A stretch of 64,000 nt of DNA from Methylobacterium sp. Leaf108 (lineage in GTDB: Bacteria > Pseudomonadota > Alphaproteobacteria > Rhizobiales > Beijerinckiaceae): positions 125,797 to 189,796 of the forward strand of contig NZ_LMND01000031.1 of the NCBI RefSeq assembly GCF_001423265.1, read 5' to 3'. The notes beneath the pieces are model-generated. The model saw only the letters and a list, made by a program, of their open reading frames with translations. It was not told the origin of the DNA and made no database searches. Both the position numbers and the translations under genes were made by a program. Shown one piece after another: positions 28,471-38,377 of the stretch (positions are counted from its first letter, which is position 1; every line of letters begins with the position of its first letter).

Positions 28471-29749
28471 GCCGGCCGACCTCGCCGACCGCCTGATCGC
28501 GCGCCACTTTCCCCGGGACGGGGAGGGCGGCCTCACGATCGGCGGCCTGTCCGTCGCAGCCCTCGCCGACACCTACGGCACGCCGCTGTTCCTCTACGAC
28601 GCGGCGGTGATGCGCTCCGCCTATCGCGCCCTGGCAGGGGCGGTGGCCGGGTTCGCGCAGGTGGACTACTCGGTCAAGGCCAACCCCGCCCCGGCGGTGA
28701 TCCGGGTGTTCGCGCAGGAGGGGGCGGGCGCCGAGATTGCCTCGGGCGCCGAGTTCGAGGCGGCCCTGGGGGCAGGGCTGGCGGCGGACCGCATCCTGTT
28801 CGCCGGGCCGGGCAAGGGCGAGACGGAGATCGACCGGGTGGTGGCCGCCGGCATCGGCGAGATCCATCTCGAGAACGCCGAGGAGATGGCCCGCGTCGCC
28901 GCGGCCGCCAGACGCCACGGACGCATCGCGCGGGTGGCGATCCGGATCAACCCCGGCCCCGAGGCGCAGGGCGGGGCCATGCGCATGGGCGGAAAACCCT
29001 CGCCGTTCGGCTTCGACGAGGAGGACCTCGACGCGGTGGTCGATGCCGTCGAGGCCGAGCCCGGCCTGGCGCTCTCCGGCATCCACCTGTTCGCCGGGAC
29101 GCAGGGGCTCATGGCCGCGACGCTGCTGGCGCAATGGGGCCATGGGCTCGCCCTGGCCGCGCGGGTGGCCGACCGGATCGGCCGGCCACTGGCCACGATC
29201 GACCTCGGCGGCGGCCTCGGCATCCCGTATTTCGCCTCCGATTCCGACCTCGACCTCGACGCGATCCGCGCGGGCGTGCCGGCCCTCGCACGGAGCCTCG
29301 CCGCGCATCCGGGGCTGGCGGGCGCCCGCGTCGTCCTGGAACCCGGCCGCTACCTCGCCGGTCCGGCCGGGATCTACGTCGCACGGGTGCGGGCGGTGAA
29401 GGTCTCGCGCGGCACCCGCTTCCTCATCACCGACGGCGGCCTCCATCACCACCTGGCGGCCTCGGGCAACCTCGGCCAGGTGATCAAGCGCGACTATCCG
29501 GTGAGCGCGGTGCGCGAGGCCCCCGACAGCCCGCGCAGCCCCTGCGCCGTGGTCGGCCCCCTGTGCACGCCCCTCGACATGCTGGCGCGGGCGACGGCGC
29601 TGCCGGATCTCGCCGAGGGCGACCTCGTCGCGGTGCTGCAGTCGGGCGCCTACGGCCTCACCGCCAGCCCCACCGGTTTCCTGAGCCACCCGCTCCCGGC
29701 GGAAGTGCTGGTGGACGCAGGCCGCGCGGCGCGGATCGGCTCGCCATGA
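28448..29749 (+). CDS. PLP-dependent decarboxylase (DapDC/Orn/Arg type, exosortase A-associated)
   Basis: 433 residues with an alanine-racemase-fold PLP barrel. K77 in DYSVKANP is the PLP lysine. HLFAGTQ and DLGGGLGIPY are conserved phosphate-binding elements, and the cysteine in GPLCTPLDML is the partner-subunit active-site residue. It is related to diaminopimelate decarboxylase, but its sequence context (carrier protein, acyl ligase) fits the exosortase A-associated decarboxylase family, so an unusual substrate is likely. A second ATG at codon 6 is an alternative start. It ends 9 bp from the convergent mntR-like gene. Confidence 0.85.
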   Translation: MPQATMPEPADLADRLIARHFPRDGEGGLTIGGLSVAALADTYGTPLFLYDAAVMRSAYRALAGAVAGFAQVDYSVKANPAPAVIRVFAQEGAGAEIASGAEFEAALGAGLAADRILFAGPGKGETEIDRVVAAGIGEIHLENAEEMARVAAAARRHGRIARVAIRINPGPEAQGGAMRMGGKPSPFGFDEEDLDAVVDAVEAEPGLALSGIHLFAGTQGLMAATLLAQWGHGLALAARVADRIGRPLATIDLGGGLGIPYFASDSDLDLDAIRAGVPALARSLAAHPGLAGARVVLEPGRYLAGPAGIYVARVRAVKVSRGTRFLITDGGLHHHLAASGNLGQVIKRDYPVSAVREAPDSPRSPCAVVGPLCTPLDMLARATALPDLAEGDLVAVLQSGAYGLTASPTGFLSHPLPAEVLVDAGRAARIGSP

Positions 29750-29758
29750 ACCGGTCGC

Positions 29759-30211
29759 TCAGGCGCCCCGCTCGGAATAGCGCCGGAAGGCTTCCAGCGT
29801 CTCGGCGCTGACGTGGTGCTCGATGCCTTCCGCGTCGCGACGCGCCGTCTCCGGGCTGACGCCGAGCGCACACAGGAACAGTTCGACGATGCGGTGGCGC
29901 TCCCGGCTCTGGGCGGCCAGGGCCTGGCCGGCGGCGGTGAGGAAGACGCCGCGGTAGGGCCGCTGCTGCACGAAGCCGTCCTCGGCCAGGCGCTTGAGCA
30001 TCTTGGCGACGGTGGGCTGGGCGACGCCCAGGCGCGCGGCGATGTCGACCTGCCGCGCCTCGCCGCCGTCGCCGATCAGGTCGGAGATGAGCTCGACGTA
30101 ATCCTCGACCAGTTCCAGGCGCCGGGCCTCGCGCGCCTGGCGGAAGCTCTCCACATGCACGTCCGGATCGATGAGAGGCACCTCGGCCTCGGATCGGGAG
30201 GGTTCGCGCAT
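29759..30211 (-). CDS. mntR: MntR-like manganese-responsive regulator (DtxR family)
   Basis: 150 residues from the ATG at 30211. A winged helix-turn-helix at about 25-85 ([31 protein letters not shown]) is followed by a dimerisation/metal domain ([27 protein letters not shown]), where E, H and C residues form the usual Mn/Fe site. MntR represses manganese uptake when the metal is abundant, or activates export. It is short, without an SH3 tail, as in the E. coli/alphaproteobacterial form. Convergent with the decarboxylase gene. No manganese transporter is nearby, so targets are elsewhere. The long upstream frame is not a plausible coding extension. Confidence 0.88.
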   Translation of the reverse strand: MREPSRSEAEVPLIDPDVHVESFRQAREARRLELVEDYVELISDLIGDGGEARQVDIAARLGVAQPTVAKMLKRLAEDGFVQQRPYRGVFLTAAGQALAAQSRERHRIVELFLCALGVSPETARRDAEGIEHHVSAETLEAFRRYSERGA

Positions 30212-30273
30212 GATGCCGGCTGACTCTCGCGGTCGCTGCGGCGCCGCGTCGCGCGGTGCCGTCCGGCTCCTGT

Positions 30274-31224
30274 TTAGCCAAGCCCGGCCCCGGATGGGAG
30301 CCCCCCGGACGGGTTCGCACGGGATTCGAGGGGTGGTGCGCTGCGCAGGTGCGCCACGAAATCCCGCGCGAAGGCGGGCAGGGCGTCGAGCGCGCGCAGG
30401 CACAGGGTGAGGTCGCGCAGGGCCCATGGGTCGGTGAGCGGCACGATGCCGATGGCCATGCCGCGCATGGCACGCCGGGCCGTGGTCTCCGGCACGATGC
30501 CGACCCCGACCCCGCATTCGACGAGGCGGCAGACCGCATCGAAGCTGCGCAGCTGCACCCGCAGCCGCAGGGAGCGGCCATCGATGCGCCCGGCCTTGTC
30601 GGCCAGGAACCGGGTGAGGGCGCTCGCCCGGTCGAGCCCGACGAGGTCGTGGGCGAGCACGTCGGCGAAGCTCGCCGCCTCGGCGGCGGCCAGGGCGTGG
30701 CCGGGCGCCACCACCACCACGAAGCGGTCCTGCCGGAACGGATAGGTCTGGAGGGTGCCGGTATCGACGGTGCCGGCCACGATGCCGAGATCGGCCGCGC
30801 CCTCGGCCACGAGGCCGACGATCTCGTCCGAGGTCCGCTCCTCGATGTCGACGCTGACGCCGGGGTGGCGGCCGAGGTAGGCGCTGAGCACTTCGGGCAG
30901 GAATTCGGTGAGCGCGTTGGTGTTCGACAGGAGCCTGATCTGCCCCACCGTGCCGCCGGCGTAGGCGGCCAGCTCCCCCTGCATCCGCTCGACACGGTCG
31001 AGCAGGACGCGGGCGTGGGCGAGCAGGGTCCGGCCCGCCGGGGTGAGGGCGACGCCCTGGCGGCTGCGGATGAGGAGGGCGGCCCCCAGGGTCTCCTCCA
31101 TCCCCCGCACCCGGGCGGAGGCCGCCGCCAGCGCCAGGTTGGCCCGCGCCGCGCCGTGGGTGATCGAGCCGGCCTCGACCACGTGGCGGAACAGGCTGAG
31201 ATCGACGAGGTCGAAACGCATCAT
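30274..31224 (-). CDS. LysR-family transcriptional regulator
   Basis: 316 residues. The N-terminal HTH (about 1-62; [36 protein letters not shown]) is followed by a LysR substrate-binding domain in two lobes ([53 protein letters not shown]). It is a lone regulator with no divergent target gene: the next gene upstream on the plus strand is ftsB. Target and effector cannot be told. The final ~20 residues are Gly/Pro-rich and probably disordered. Confidence 0.9.
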   Translation of the reverse strand: MMRFDLVDLSLFRHVVEAGSITHGAARANLALAAASARVRGMEETLGAALLIRSRQGVALTPAGRTLLAHARVLLDRVERMQGELAAYAGGTVGQIRLLSNTNALTEFLPEVLSAYLGRHPGVSVDIEERTSDEIVGLVAEGAADLGIVAGTVDTGTLQTYPFRQDRFVVVVAPGHALAAAEAASFADVLAHDLVGLDRASALTRFLADKAGRIDGRSLRLRVQLRSFDAVCRLVECGVGVGIVPETTARRAMRGMAIGIVPLTDPWALRDLTLCLRALDALPAFARDFVAHLRSAPPLESRANPSGGLPSGAGLG

Positions 31225-31312
31225 CGGGCCGGTTTCCTAATCGCCGCGCGTCCTGCCGGATCCGCGTGAAACGAACCGGGTGCGATCAGCACTTCCTTAA
31301 CCTTGTCGCCCG

Positions 31313-31636
31313 ATGCTGCGCACCATGGTTGTCCGTCGCCGCGTCCGTTCCGTCCTGATGCCCCTCGGCCTCTTCGCCGTGTCGGCGCTCGTCGTGACCT
31401 ATTTCGTGCAGCAGGCCGAGAGCGGCAACCGCGGCCTCGTCGCCAAGCGCGCCCTCAAGATCCAGGCCTACGGCCTCAACCAGGAACTCGCGGCCGCACG
31501 GGCCGACCGGGCGATCTGGGAGCACCGGGTCGCGCTGCTGCGGTCGGACCAGATCGACCGCGACCTCCTGGAGGAGCGCGCCCGGGTGATGCTCGGCCGC
31601 GTCCACGCCAACGACGTGGTGATCATCGATCCCTGA
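31313..31636 (+). CDS. ftsB: FtsB/DivIC-like cell division protein
   Basis: 107 residues. One membrane segment at about 17-32 (LMPLGLFAVSALVVTYFV), then a coiled-coil with a leucine heptad (about 45-85) ending in RARVMLGRVHANDVVII. This is the FtsB (septum formation initiator) layout: short cytoplasmic N-terminus, one helix, periplasmic coiled coil that joins FtsL and FtsQ in the divisome. In alphaproteobacteria it is typically just upstream of the pyruvate dehydrogenase genes, as here (208 bp before pdhA). The first ATG or the one at codon 5 may be used. Confidence 0.88.
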   Translation: MLRTMVVRRRVRSVLMPLGLFAVSALVVTYFVQQAESGNRGLVAKRALKIQAYGLNQELAAARADRAIWEHRVALLRSDQIDRDLLEERARVMLGRVHANDVVIIDP

Positions 31637-31844
31637 AAACGGGGCGCGCCGGCGCACCGCGGTTGCCGCGATCCGTTCCGGCGGCGCGACGGGCCGAGCA
31701 CGCGCCCGCCGCGAAACCCGGCATGAAACTTGGACGAGTGACAGAACCGGCGGTTGCTTCACTCCGCGCCGTGCCGGCCCTCGCTTTCCCCCGGACCCTG
31801 CCCTAAGACTCCTCGCCACGAGAGCAGTTCACGGGAGGTCGCCG

Positions 31845-32912
31845 ATGGATGCCGCGAACGAAGCGGGTCACGCCACAGCCGAAGCCGCCAAGGCGATGCG
31901 CGAGAGCGACCCCGGCCACGCCCCGGCCCCGAACACGCCGCAGTTCACCAAGGACGAAGACCTCCACGCCTATCACGAGATGCTGCTGATCCGCCGCTTC
32001 GAGGAGAAGGCGGGCCAGCTCTACGGGATGGGGCTGATCGGCGGGTTCTGCCACCTCTACATCGGCCAGGAAGCGGTCGTCATCGGCATGCAGATGGCCT
32101 CGGTCGAGGGCGACCAGGTCATCACCGGCTACCGCGACCACGGCCACATGCTGGCCTGCGGCATGGACCCCAAGGGCGTCATGGCCGAACTGACCGGACG
32201 CCGCGGCGGCTACAGCCGCGGCAAGGGCGGCTCGATGCACATGTTCTCCCGTGAGAAGCAATTCTTCGGCGGCCACGGCATCGTCGGCGCCCAGGTCTCC
32301 CTCGGGACCGGGCTGGGCTTCGCCGACGCCTACCGCAAGAACGGCCAGGTCAGCATGACCTACATGGGCGACGGCGCCGCCAACCAGGGCCAGGTCTACG
32401 AGAGCTTCAACATGGCCCAGCTCTGGAAGCTGCCGGTCGTCTACGTGATCGAGAACAACCGCTACGCCATGGGCACCTCGGTGGCCCGCGCCTCGGCCCA
32501 GACCGATTTTTCCAAGCGCGGCATCTCCTTCGGCATCCCCGGCGAGCAGGTCGACGGGATGGACGTGCGCACGGTCCGCGAGGCGGCGGCCCGCGCCATC
32601 GCCCACGCCCGCTCGGGCGAAGGCCCCTACATCCTGGAGATGCAGACCTACCGCTATCGCGGCCACTCGATGTCCGACCCGGCCAAGTACCGGTCGAAGG
32701 ACGAGGTCTCGAAGATGCGCGACGAGCACGACCCCATCGAGATGGTGCGCAAGCGCCTGATCGAGGCGCACGGCGTGCCGGAGGCCGAGCTCAAGGCCAC
32801 CGACGCCAAGGTGCGCGAGGTCGTCAACGAATCGGCCGAGTTCGCGACCCACGACCCCGAGCCGGACCCCTCGGAACTCTGGACGGACATCCTGCTCGAG
32901 GCGCGCGCCTGA
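31845..32912 (+). CDS. pdhA: Pyruvate dehydrogenase E1 component, alpha subunit
   Basis: 355 residues. The thiamine diphosphate motif [17 protein letters not shown] ending in ENN (about 172-206) and the phosphorylation-loop region [15 protein letters not shown] (about 268-282) are intact. It is one of two E1 chains (with PdhB) that decarboxylate pyruvate and pass the acetyl group to lipoyl lysine. GGGAGGT about 6 bases before the ATG is a strong ribosome site. First gene of the pdh run, with 55 bp to pdhB. The N-terminal ~30 residues are a variable, probably flexible tail. Confidence 0.96.
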   Translation: MDAANEAGHATAEAAKAMRESDPGHAPAPNTPQFTKDEDLHAYHEMLLIRRFEEKAGQLYGMGLIGGFCHLYIGQEAVVIGMQMASVEGDQVITGYRDHGHMLACGMDPKGVMAELTGRRGGYSRGKGGSMHMFSREKQFFGGHGIVGAQVSLGTGLGFADAYRKNGQVSMTYMGDGAANQGQVYESFNMAQLWKLPVVYVIENNRYAMGTSVARASAQTDFSKRGISFGIPGEQVDGMDVRTVREAAARAIAHARSGEGPYILEMQTYRYRGHSMSDPAKYRSKDEVSKMRDEHDPIEMVRKRLIEAHGVPEAELKATDAKVREVVNESAEFATHDPEPDPSELWTDILLEARA

Positions 32913-32967
32913 CGCACCCACGAGACGACGGGGCCGCCCGCTTCATCCTCGATCGACAGAGTACCCT

Positions 32968-34416
32968 ATGGCGACCGACATCCTGATGCCCGCCCTCTCG
33001 CCCACCATGGAGGAGGGCAAGCTCGCCAAATGGCTCAAGAAGGAGGGCGACGCGGTCAAGTCCGGCGACGTCCTCGCCGAGATCGAGACCGACAAGGCGA
33101 CGATGGAGGTCGAGGCCATCGACGAGGGCATCCTCGCCAAGATCCTCGTGGAGGAGGGCGCCGAGGGCGTGAAGGTCAACACGCCGATCGCCATCATCGC
33201 CGCCGAGGGCGAGGACGTGGCGGCGGCGGCCAGCGGCGGCGGCAAGCCGAAGGCGAACGGCGCCGCGGCCGAGCCGCCCGCGCCGACCCCCGACATGCAG
33301 GCGGAGGGGCAGGCCGCGCAGAGCGCCCCCACCGCCAAGACCGCCGACGACACGCCCAACGCCCCCGCCGCCCCGGCCGTGATCACCACCAAGGCCCGGG
33401 CCGAGGTGATGGAGGATTATCCCGCCGGCACCGAGATGGTGACGACGAGCGTGCGCGAGGCCCTGCGCGACGCCATGGCCGAGGAGATGCGCAAGGACGA
33501 CGACGTCTTCGTGATCGGCGAGGAGGTCGCCGAGTACCAGGGCGCCTACAAGATCACGCAGGGGCTGCTGCAGGAGTTCGGCGCGCGCCGGGTGGTCGAC
33601 ACACCGATCACCGAGCACGGCTTCGCCGGCATCGCGGTGGGCGCAGCCTATACCGGCCTCAAGCCCATCGTCGAGTTCATGACCTTCAACTTCGCCATGC
33701 AGGCGATCGACCACATCATCAACTCGGCGGCCAAGACACTCTACATGTCCGGCGGCCAGCTCGGCTGCCCGATCGTGTTCCGTGGCCCCAACGGTGCGGC
33801 CGCCCGCGTCGGCGCTCAGCACAGCCACGACTACTCGGCCTGGTACTCCAACGTGCCCGGCCTGAAGGTGGTGGCCCCCTACACCGCCGCCGACGCCAAG
33901 GGCCTGCTCAAGGCCGCCATCCGCGATCCCAACCCGGTGATCTTCCTCGAGAACGAGATCCTCTACGGCCAGACCTTCCCCGTGCCGAAGCTCGACGACT
34001 TCGTGGTGCCGATCGGCAAGGCCAAGGTCCACCGCACCGGCAAGGACGTGACCATCGTCTCCTTCTCCATCGGCATGACCTATGCCCTCAAGGCCGCCCA
34101 GGCGCTGGCCGAACAGGGCATCGAGGCGGAGGTGATCGACCTGCGCACCCTGCGCCCGATGGACACCGCCACGGTGGTGGAATCGGTGAAGAAGACCGGC
34201 CGCTGCGTCACCGTGGAGGAGGGATTCCCGCAGTCGGGCATCGGCGCCGAGATCGTCGCCCGCCTGATGGTGGACGCCTTCGACTACCTCGACGCGCCTG
34301 TCCTGCGCGTGACCGGCAAGGACGTGCCGATGCCGTATGCGGCCAACCTCGAGAAGCTGGCGCTCCCCAACGTCGCCGAGGTGGTCGAGGCGGCCAAGGC
34401 GGTCTGCTATCGCTGA
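32968..34416 (+). CDS. pdhB: Pyruvate dehydrogenase E1 beta subunit with N-terminal lipoyl domain
   Basis: 482 residues. The first ~80 are a lipoyl domain with K43 in [11 protein letters not shown], followed by an Ala/Pro-rich linker (about 85-155) and then the transketolase-like beta domain (about 155-482; [49 protein letters not shown]). A lipoyl domain on E1-beta is an alphaproteobacterial trait. This domain is nearly the same as that of PdhC in the same run, so the duplicates appear to be kept alike. It is joined to a DUF5076 gene after 10 bp. Confidence 0.96.
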   Translation: MATDILMPALSPTMEEGKLAKWLKKEGDAVKSGDVLAEIETDKATMEVEAIDEGILAKILVEEGAEGVKVNTPIAIIAAEGEDVAAAASGGGKPKANGAAAEPPAPTPDMQAEGQAAQSAPTAKTADDTPNAPAAPAVITTKARAEVMEDYPAGTEMVTTSVREALRDAMAEEMRKDDDVFVIGEEVAEYQGAYKITQGLLQEFGARRVVDTPITEHGFAGIAVGAAYTGLKPIVEFMTFNFAMQAIDHIINSAAKTLYMSGGQLGCPIVFRGPNGAAARVGAQHSHDYSAWYSNVPGLKVVAPYTAADAKGLLKAAIRDPNPVIFLENEILYGQTFPVPKLDDFVVPIGKAKVHRTGKDVTIVSFSIGMTYALKAAQALAEQGIEAEVIDLRTLRPMDTATVVESVKKTGRCVTVEEGFPQSGIGAEIVARLMVDAFDYLDAPVLRVTGKDVPMPYAANLEKLALPNVAEVVEAAKAVCYR

Positions 34417-34426
34417 GGCGCAGACC

Positions 34427-34702
34427 GTGAGCGAGTCCTTCGTCGAACTGGCCGTGCCGCCGGACGCCCTCGAACAGGGCGGAATCGAGGTCCTGCGCGC
34501 CGCCGTCGTGGACGGCGCGATCAGCGTGGCCCTGCGCCGCTCCTTCGACGACCCCGCGACCTGGGGGCGGCTTCTCAGCGACCTCGCCCGTCAGGCCGCG
34601 CGCGCCTACGGCCTCGAGACCGGGATGTCGGAGGACGAAGCGTTCGAACGCATCCGCGCCGGGTGGGAGGCCGAGAGCCTCGACCCCGGCGGCTTCAACT
34701 AG
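34427..34702 (+). CDS. DUF5076 protein in the pdh operon
   Basis: 91 residues from the GTG at 34427, 10 bp after the pdhB stop. The core ELAVPPDALEQGGIEVLRAAVVDGAISVALRRSFDDP is that of the small alphaproteobacterial DUF5076 proteins, which lie between pdhB and pdhC in several genera. No signal peptide or membrane segment. Function is unknown; constant position inside the operon suggests a PDH-linked role (inference). Too short for fold assignment. Confidence 0.75.
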   Translation: MSESFVELAVPPDALEQGGIEVLRAAVVDGAISVALRRSFDDPATWGRLLSDLARQAARAYGLETGMSEDEAFERIRAGWEAESLDPGGFN

Positions 34703-34708
34703 CGGCGC

Positions 34709-35320
34709 ATGCCCATGGCCGATGCCGCGACCCGCCTCGCCACCTACGCCGATCTCGAGGCCGTGCCGGACCATCTCGTGGCCGAGATCGTCTTTGGGGT
34801 GCTGGAGACGCATCCGCGCCCGAGGCCTCGGCACGCCATGGCAGCATCCGACCTTGGGTCCGTCTTGGGCCCCCCCTACCGGCACGGTCGCGGCGGCCCC
34901 GGCGGCTGGATCTTCATGATCGAGCCCGAGCTCCACCTCGGTTCGCATGTGGTGGTGCCCGATCTCGCGGGCTGGCGCCGCGAACGCATGATAGCCGAGC
35001 CGGCCACCGCCTTCGTCGAGACTCCGCCCGACTGGGTCTGCGAAATCCTGTCGCCGTCCACGGCGCGCCTCGACCGCGGTCCCAAGCGCCGCATCTACGC
35101 CGAGGCGGGAGTGAGCCATCTCTGGCTGCTCGATCCGGGCGAGGGCGTGCTCGAAGGCTTCGCGCTCACCGGCCGCCAGTGGCTGCTGCTCGGTACCGTC
35201 GCACGCGGCGACGTGGTGGCCCTGTCCCCCTTCGACGCCGCACCGTTCCCACTCGACGACCTGTTCCCCTTCGACGATCCGGCCGCCCCGCCTGCGGCGC
35301 CTCTCCCGCCCGAGGTCTGA
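34709..35320 (+). CDS. Uma2-family (DUF820) restriction-like nuclease
   Basis: 203 residues. Predicted PD-(D/E)xK fold: [21 protein letters not shown] near the start, then [12 protein letters not shown] and [38 protein letters not shown], where VPD, E and K-type residues match the family's catalytic pattern. Uma2 proteins are common in cyanobacteria and scattered elsewhere; their role is not defined. It sits 6 bp past DUF5076 and 4 bp before pdhC, so it is embedded in the pdh operon. This looks like a later insertion that kept operon spacing. Confidence 0.8.
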   Translation: MPMADAATRLATYADLEAVPDHLVAEIVFGVLETHPRPRPRHAMAASDLGSVLGPPYRHGRGGPGGWIFMIEPELHLGSHVVVPDLAGWRRERMIAEPATAFVETPPDWVCEILSPSTARLDRGPKRRIYAEAGVSHLWLLDPGEGVLEGFALTGRQWLLLGTVARGDVVALSPFDAAPFPLDDLFPFDDPAAPPAAPLPPEV

Positions 35321-35324
35321 CGCC

Positions 35325-36737
35325 ATGCCCATCAACGTCCTGATGCCCGCCCTGTCGCCGACGATGGAGAAGGGCAATCTCGCCAAGTGGCTGAAGAAGG
35401 AGGGCGACGCCGTGAAATCCGGCGACGTGCTGGCCGAGATCGAGACCGACAAGGCGACGATGGAGGTGGAGGCCATCGACGAGGGCATCCTGGCGAGGAT
35501 CCTGGTGCCGGAGGGCACCGCCGACGTGCCGGTGAACGACCTCATCGCCATCATCGCCGGGGAGGGCGAGGACCCGGCCGGCATCCAGGCGCCGGGCAGC
35601 GGCGCGGCCAAGGCCGAGGCGGCTCCGCCCAGCGAGAACACGATGCCCGGCGGCGGCCAGATGGCCTATGCCCGGGTCGATGCGGCACCGGAGGGCGCCG
35701 AGCCGACCCATCCGCCCGAGGCCAAGTCCCCCGAGGGTGCGGCACAGGGCGGCCGCGTCGTCGCCTCGCCGCTGGCCCGCCGCATCGCCAAGATCGAGGG
35801 GATCGACCTTTCCGCCGTGTCCGGCTCCGGCCCGCGCGGACGGGTGATCGAGCGCGACGTGCGGGCGGCGGCGGCTGACGGTTCGGCCAAGGCCGGCGCT
35901 CCGAAGGCGGACGCACCCAAGTCGGCTCCGACCGCGCCCGCGCCGGCGGCCGCCCCTGCGCCGTCCCCGAAGGCCGCCACCGGGGCACCGGCGGGGCTCA
36001 GCCTCGATCAGGTCCGCGGCTTCTACCAGAAGGGCGCCTACGAGGAGGTGCCGCTGGACGGCATGCGCAAGACCATCGCCAAGCGCCTCACCGAGGCGAT
36101 GCAGGTGGCGCCGCACTTCTACCTGACGGTGGATTGCGAGATCGACGCGCTGATGTCCCTGCGCGAGCAGCTCAACAAGAGCGCCGCCGTCGCCAAGGAC
36201 GGCAAGCCGGCCTTCAAGCTCTCGGTGAACGACTTCGTCATCAAGGCGATGGGCCTCGCGCTGATGCGGGTGCCCACCGCCAACGCGGTCTGGGCCGAGG
36301 ACCGCATCCTGCGCTTCAACAACGCCGAGGTCGGCGTGGCGGTGGCCATCGACGGCGGGCTGTTCACGCCGGTGATCCGCAGGGCCGACCAGAAGACGCT
36401 CTCCACCATCTCCAACGAGATGAAGGATTTCGCCGCCCGTGCACGGGCCAAGAAGCTCAAGCCCGAGGAGTACCAGGGCGGCGTCACCTCGGTCTCGAAC
36501 CTCGGCATGTTCGGGATCAAGCACTTCACCGCGGTGATCAACCCGCCGCAATCCTCGATCCTGGCCGTGGGCGCCGGCGAGAAGCGCGTCGTCGTCAAGG
36601 ACGGCGCCCCGGCGGTGGTCCAGGCGATGACCGCCACCCTTTCCTGCGACCACCGGGTGCTCGACGGGGCGCTCGGCGCCGAGCTGATCTCGGCGTTCAA
36701 GAGCCTGATCGAGAACCCGATGGGGATGCTGGTGTAA
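35325..36737 (+). CDS. pdhC: Dihydrolipoamide acetyltransferase (PDH E2)
   Basis: 470 residues: one lipoyl domain (about 1-80, K43 in [11 protein letters not shown]), an Ala/Pro linker, a peripheral-subunit-binding domain (about 145-180; [27 protein letters not shown]) and the acetyltransferase core (about 240-470). The catalytic signature is H443 in [10 protein letters not shown]. It accepts acetyl from E1 and gives it to CoA, and forms the multi-chain core. The start follows the Uma2 gene by 4 bp. One lipoyl domain here plus one on E1-beta is the usual arrangement in this class. Confidence 0.96.
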   Translation: MPINVLMPALSPTMEKGNLAKWLKKEGDAVKSGDVLAEIETDKATMEVEAIDEGILARILVPEGTADVPVNDLIAIIAGEGEDPAGIQAPGSGAAKAEAAPPSENTMPGGGQMAYARVDAAPEGAEPTHPPEAKSPEGAAQGGRVVASPLARRIAKIEGIDLSAVSGSGPRGRVIERDVRAAAADGSAKAGAPKADAPKSAPTAPAPAAAPAPSPKAATGAPAGLSLDQVRGFYQKGAYEEVPLDGMRKTIAKRLTEAMQVAPHFYLTVDCEIDALMSLREQLNKSAAVAKDGKPAFKLSVNDFVIKAMGLALMRVPTANAVWAEDRILRFNNAEVGVAVAIDGGLFTPVIRRADQKTLSTISNEMKDFAARARAKKLKPEEYQGGVTSVSNLGMFGIKHFTAVINPPQSSILAVGAGEKRVVVKDGAPAVVQAMTATLSCDHRVLDGALGAELISAFKSLIENPMGMLV

Positions 36738-36754
36738 GCCGGAACCACAACGCG

Positions 36755-36868
36755 CTTCCCTCCTCCCTCGTGGGGAGGGATCGAGGGTGGGGGAGGTTCC
36801 ACCACTCCGCAGCGGGTCACCCAGCCGCCCCCACCTCCACGTCCTCTCCGCAAGGGGGAGGAGAGCCG
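36755..36868. repeat. C/G-tract repeat between pdhC and lpd
   Basis: The 144-bp pdhC-lpd gap holds CTCCCTCGTGGGGAGGG, a short imperfect hairpin, and later CCTCTCCGCAAGGGGGAGG, with an unusual run of CCCC/GGGG tracts. It resembles the dispersed hairpins at 5.77, 38.34 and 63.68 kb. The stem is imperfect and no T-run follows, so whether lpd is co-transcribed with pdhC is open. Confidence 0.4.
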
Positions 36869-36881
36869 ACGGAGCCCCGAC

Positions 36882-38321
36882 ATGCCCGACACCTACGACA
36901 TCCTCGTCATCGGCGCCGGCCCCGGCGGTTATGTGGCGGCCATCCGGGCGGCGCAGCTCGGGTTCAAGACCGCCGTGATCGACCGCGAGCACTTAGGCGG
37001 CATCTGCCTCAACTGGGGCTGCATCCCCACGAAGGCTCTGCTGCGCACGGCCGAGATCTACCACTACATGCAGCACGCCGGAGACTACGGGCTGTCGGCC
37101 GAGAAGGTCGGCTACGACACCGCCGCGATCGTCAAGCGCTCTCGCGGGGTCTCGGCCCGGCTCAACGGCGGCGTCGGCATGCTGCTCAAGAAGAACAAGG
37201 TCGACGTGATCTGGGGCGAAGGCACGATCGAGGCCGCCCCCAAGGGCGACCAGCCCGGCACCGTCACCGTGAAGGAGACCACCCGGGCGCCCGCCCCCAA
37301 GGGCGCGCTCGCGGCGGGCTCGTATGCGGCCAGGCACATCATCGTGGCCACGGGTGCGCGCCCGCGCGCGATCCCCGGCATCGAGCCCGACAAAAAGCAG
37401 ATCTGGACCTACTACGAGGCGATGGTGCCCGAGACGATGCCCAAGAGCCTGCTGGTGATGGGCTCGGGCGCCATCGGCATCGAGTTCGCCTCGTTCTACC
37501 GCACCATGGGCGCCGAGGTGACGGTGATCGAACTGCTGCCGCAGATCCTGCCGGTGGAGGACGCCGAGATCGCCGGCCTCGCACGCAAGCGCTTCGAGAA
37601 GCAGGGCATCAAGATCCTCACCGGCGCCAAGGTGACGAAGGTGCAGAAGGCGGAGGGTTCCGTCACGGCGACCATCGAGACCGGAGACGGCAAGACCCAG
37701 GAGCTGTCGGCCGAGAAGCTGATCTCGGCGGTGGGCGTGGTCGGCAACATCGAGGGAATCGGCCTCGACAGGCTCGGGGTGACGATCGAGCGCGGCATCG
37801 TCGTCACCGACGGGCTGGGGCGCACCAACGTGCCCGGCGTCTACGCCATCGGCGATGTCGCCGGCCCGCCGATGCTGGCCCACAAGGCCGAGCACGAGGG
37901 CGTGCTCTGCGTCGAGACCATCAAGGGCCTTCACACCCACGCCATGGACAAGGCGAAAATCCCCGGCTGCACCTATTGCCAGCCGCAGATCGCCTCGGTG
38001 GGCCTCACCGAGGCCAAGGCCAAGGAGCTGGGGTTCTCCGTCAAGGTCGGCCGCTTCCCCTTCGCGGGCAACGGCAAGGCCATCGCGCTGGGCGAGCCGG
38101 ACGGCCTCGTGAAGACGATCTTCGACGCCAACACCGGCCAGTTGCTCGGCGCCCACATGGTGGGAGCCGAGGTCACCGAGCTGATCCAGGGCTACGTGGT
38201 GGCCATGAACCTGGAGACCACCGAGGAAGACCTGATGCACACGGTCTTCCCGCACCCGACGCTCTCGGAGATGATGCACGAGAGCGTGCTGGATGCGTAC
38301 GGGCGGGTGATCCACTCGTAG
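36882..38321 (+). CDS. lpdA: Dihydrolipoamide dehydrogenase (PDH E3)
   Basis: 479 residues. FAD-binding GAGPGGYVAA near residue 11, the redox pair C42/C47 in GGICLNWGCIPTK, the NAD-binding GSGAIGIEFASF (about 193-204) and the C-terminal active-site HPTLSEMMHE (about 460-469) are all present. It re-oxidises dihydrolipoamide for the PDH complex. A short insertion after residue ~120 (TTRAPAPKGALAAGSYAAR) is typical of the PDH-linked alphaproteobacterial lpd. It ends 57 bp before a convergent small gene with a strong hairpin between. Confidence 0.96.
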   Translation: MPDTYDILVIGAGPGGYVAAIRAAQLGFKTAVIDREHLGGICLNWGCIPTKALLRTAEIYHYMQHAGDYGLSAEKVGYDTAAIVKRSRGVSARLNGGVGMLLKKNKVDVIWGEGTIEAAPKGDQPGTVTVKETTRAPAPKGALAAGSYAARHIIVATGARPRAIPGIEPDKKQIWTYYEAMVPETMPKSLLVMGSGAIGIEFASFYRTMGAEVTVIELLPQILPVEDAEIAGLARKRFEKQGIKILTGAKVTKVQKAEGSVTATIETGDGKTQELSAEKLISAVGVVGNIEGIGLDRLGVTIERGIVVTDGLGRTNVPGVYAIGDVAGPPMLAHKAEHEGVLCVETIKGLHTHAMDKAKIPGCTYCQPQIASVGLTEAKAKELGFSVKVGRFPFAGNGKAIALGEPDGLVKTIFDANTGQLLGAHMVGAEVTELIQGYVVAMNLETTEEDLMHTVFPHPTLSEMMHESVLDAYGRVIHS

Positions 38322-38335
38322 CGCCCGTCACGTCA

Positions 38336-38372
38336 GGCGCGTCCCCTCCCCGCCAGGGGGAGGGGACGCGCC
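38336..38372. terminator. Strong symmetric hairpin between convergent genes
   Basis: A 16-bp near-perfect stem GGCGCGTCCCCTCCCC/GGGGAGGGGACGCGCC with a 5-base loop lies between the lpd stop (38321) and the minus-strand gene stop (38378). No T-run on either side. Its symmetry and place suit a bidirectional terminator; it also matches the C/G hairpin family seen elsewhere in this window. Confidence 0.6.
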
Positions 38373-38377
38373 AAAGT

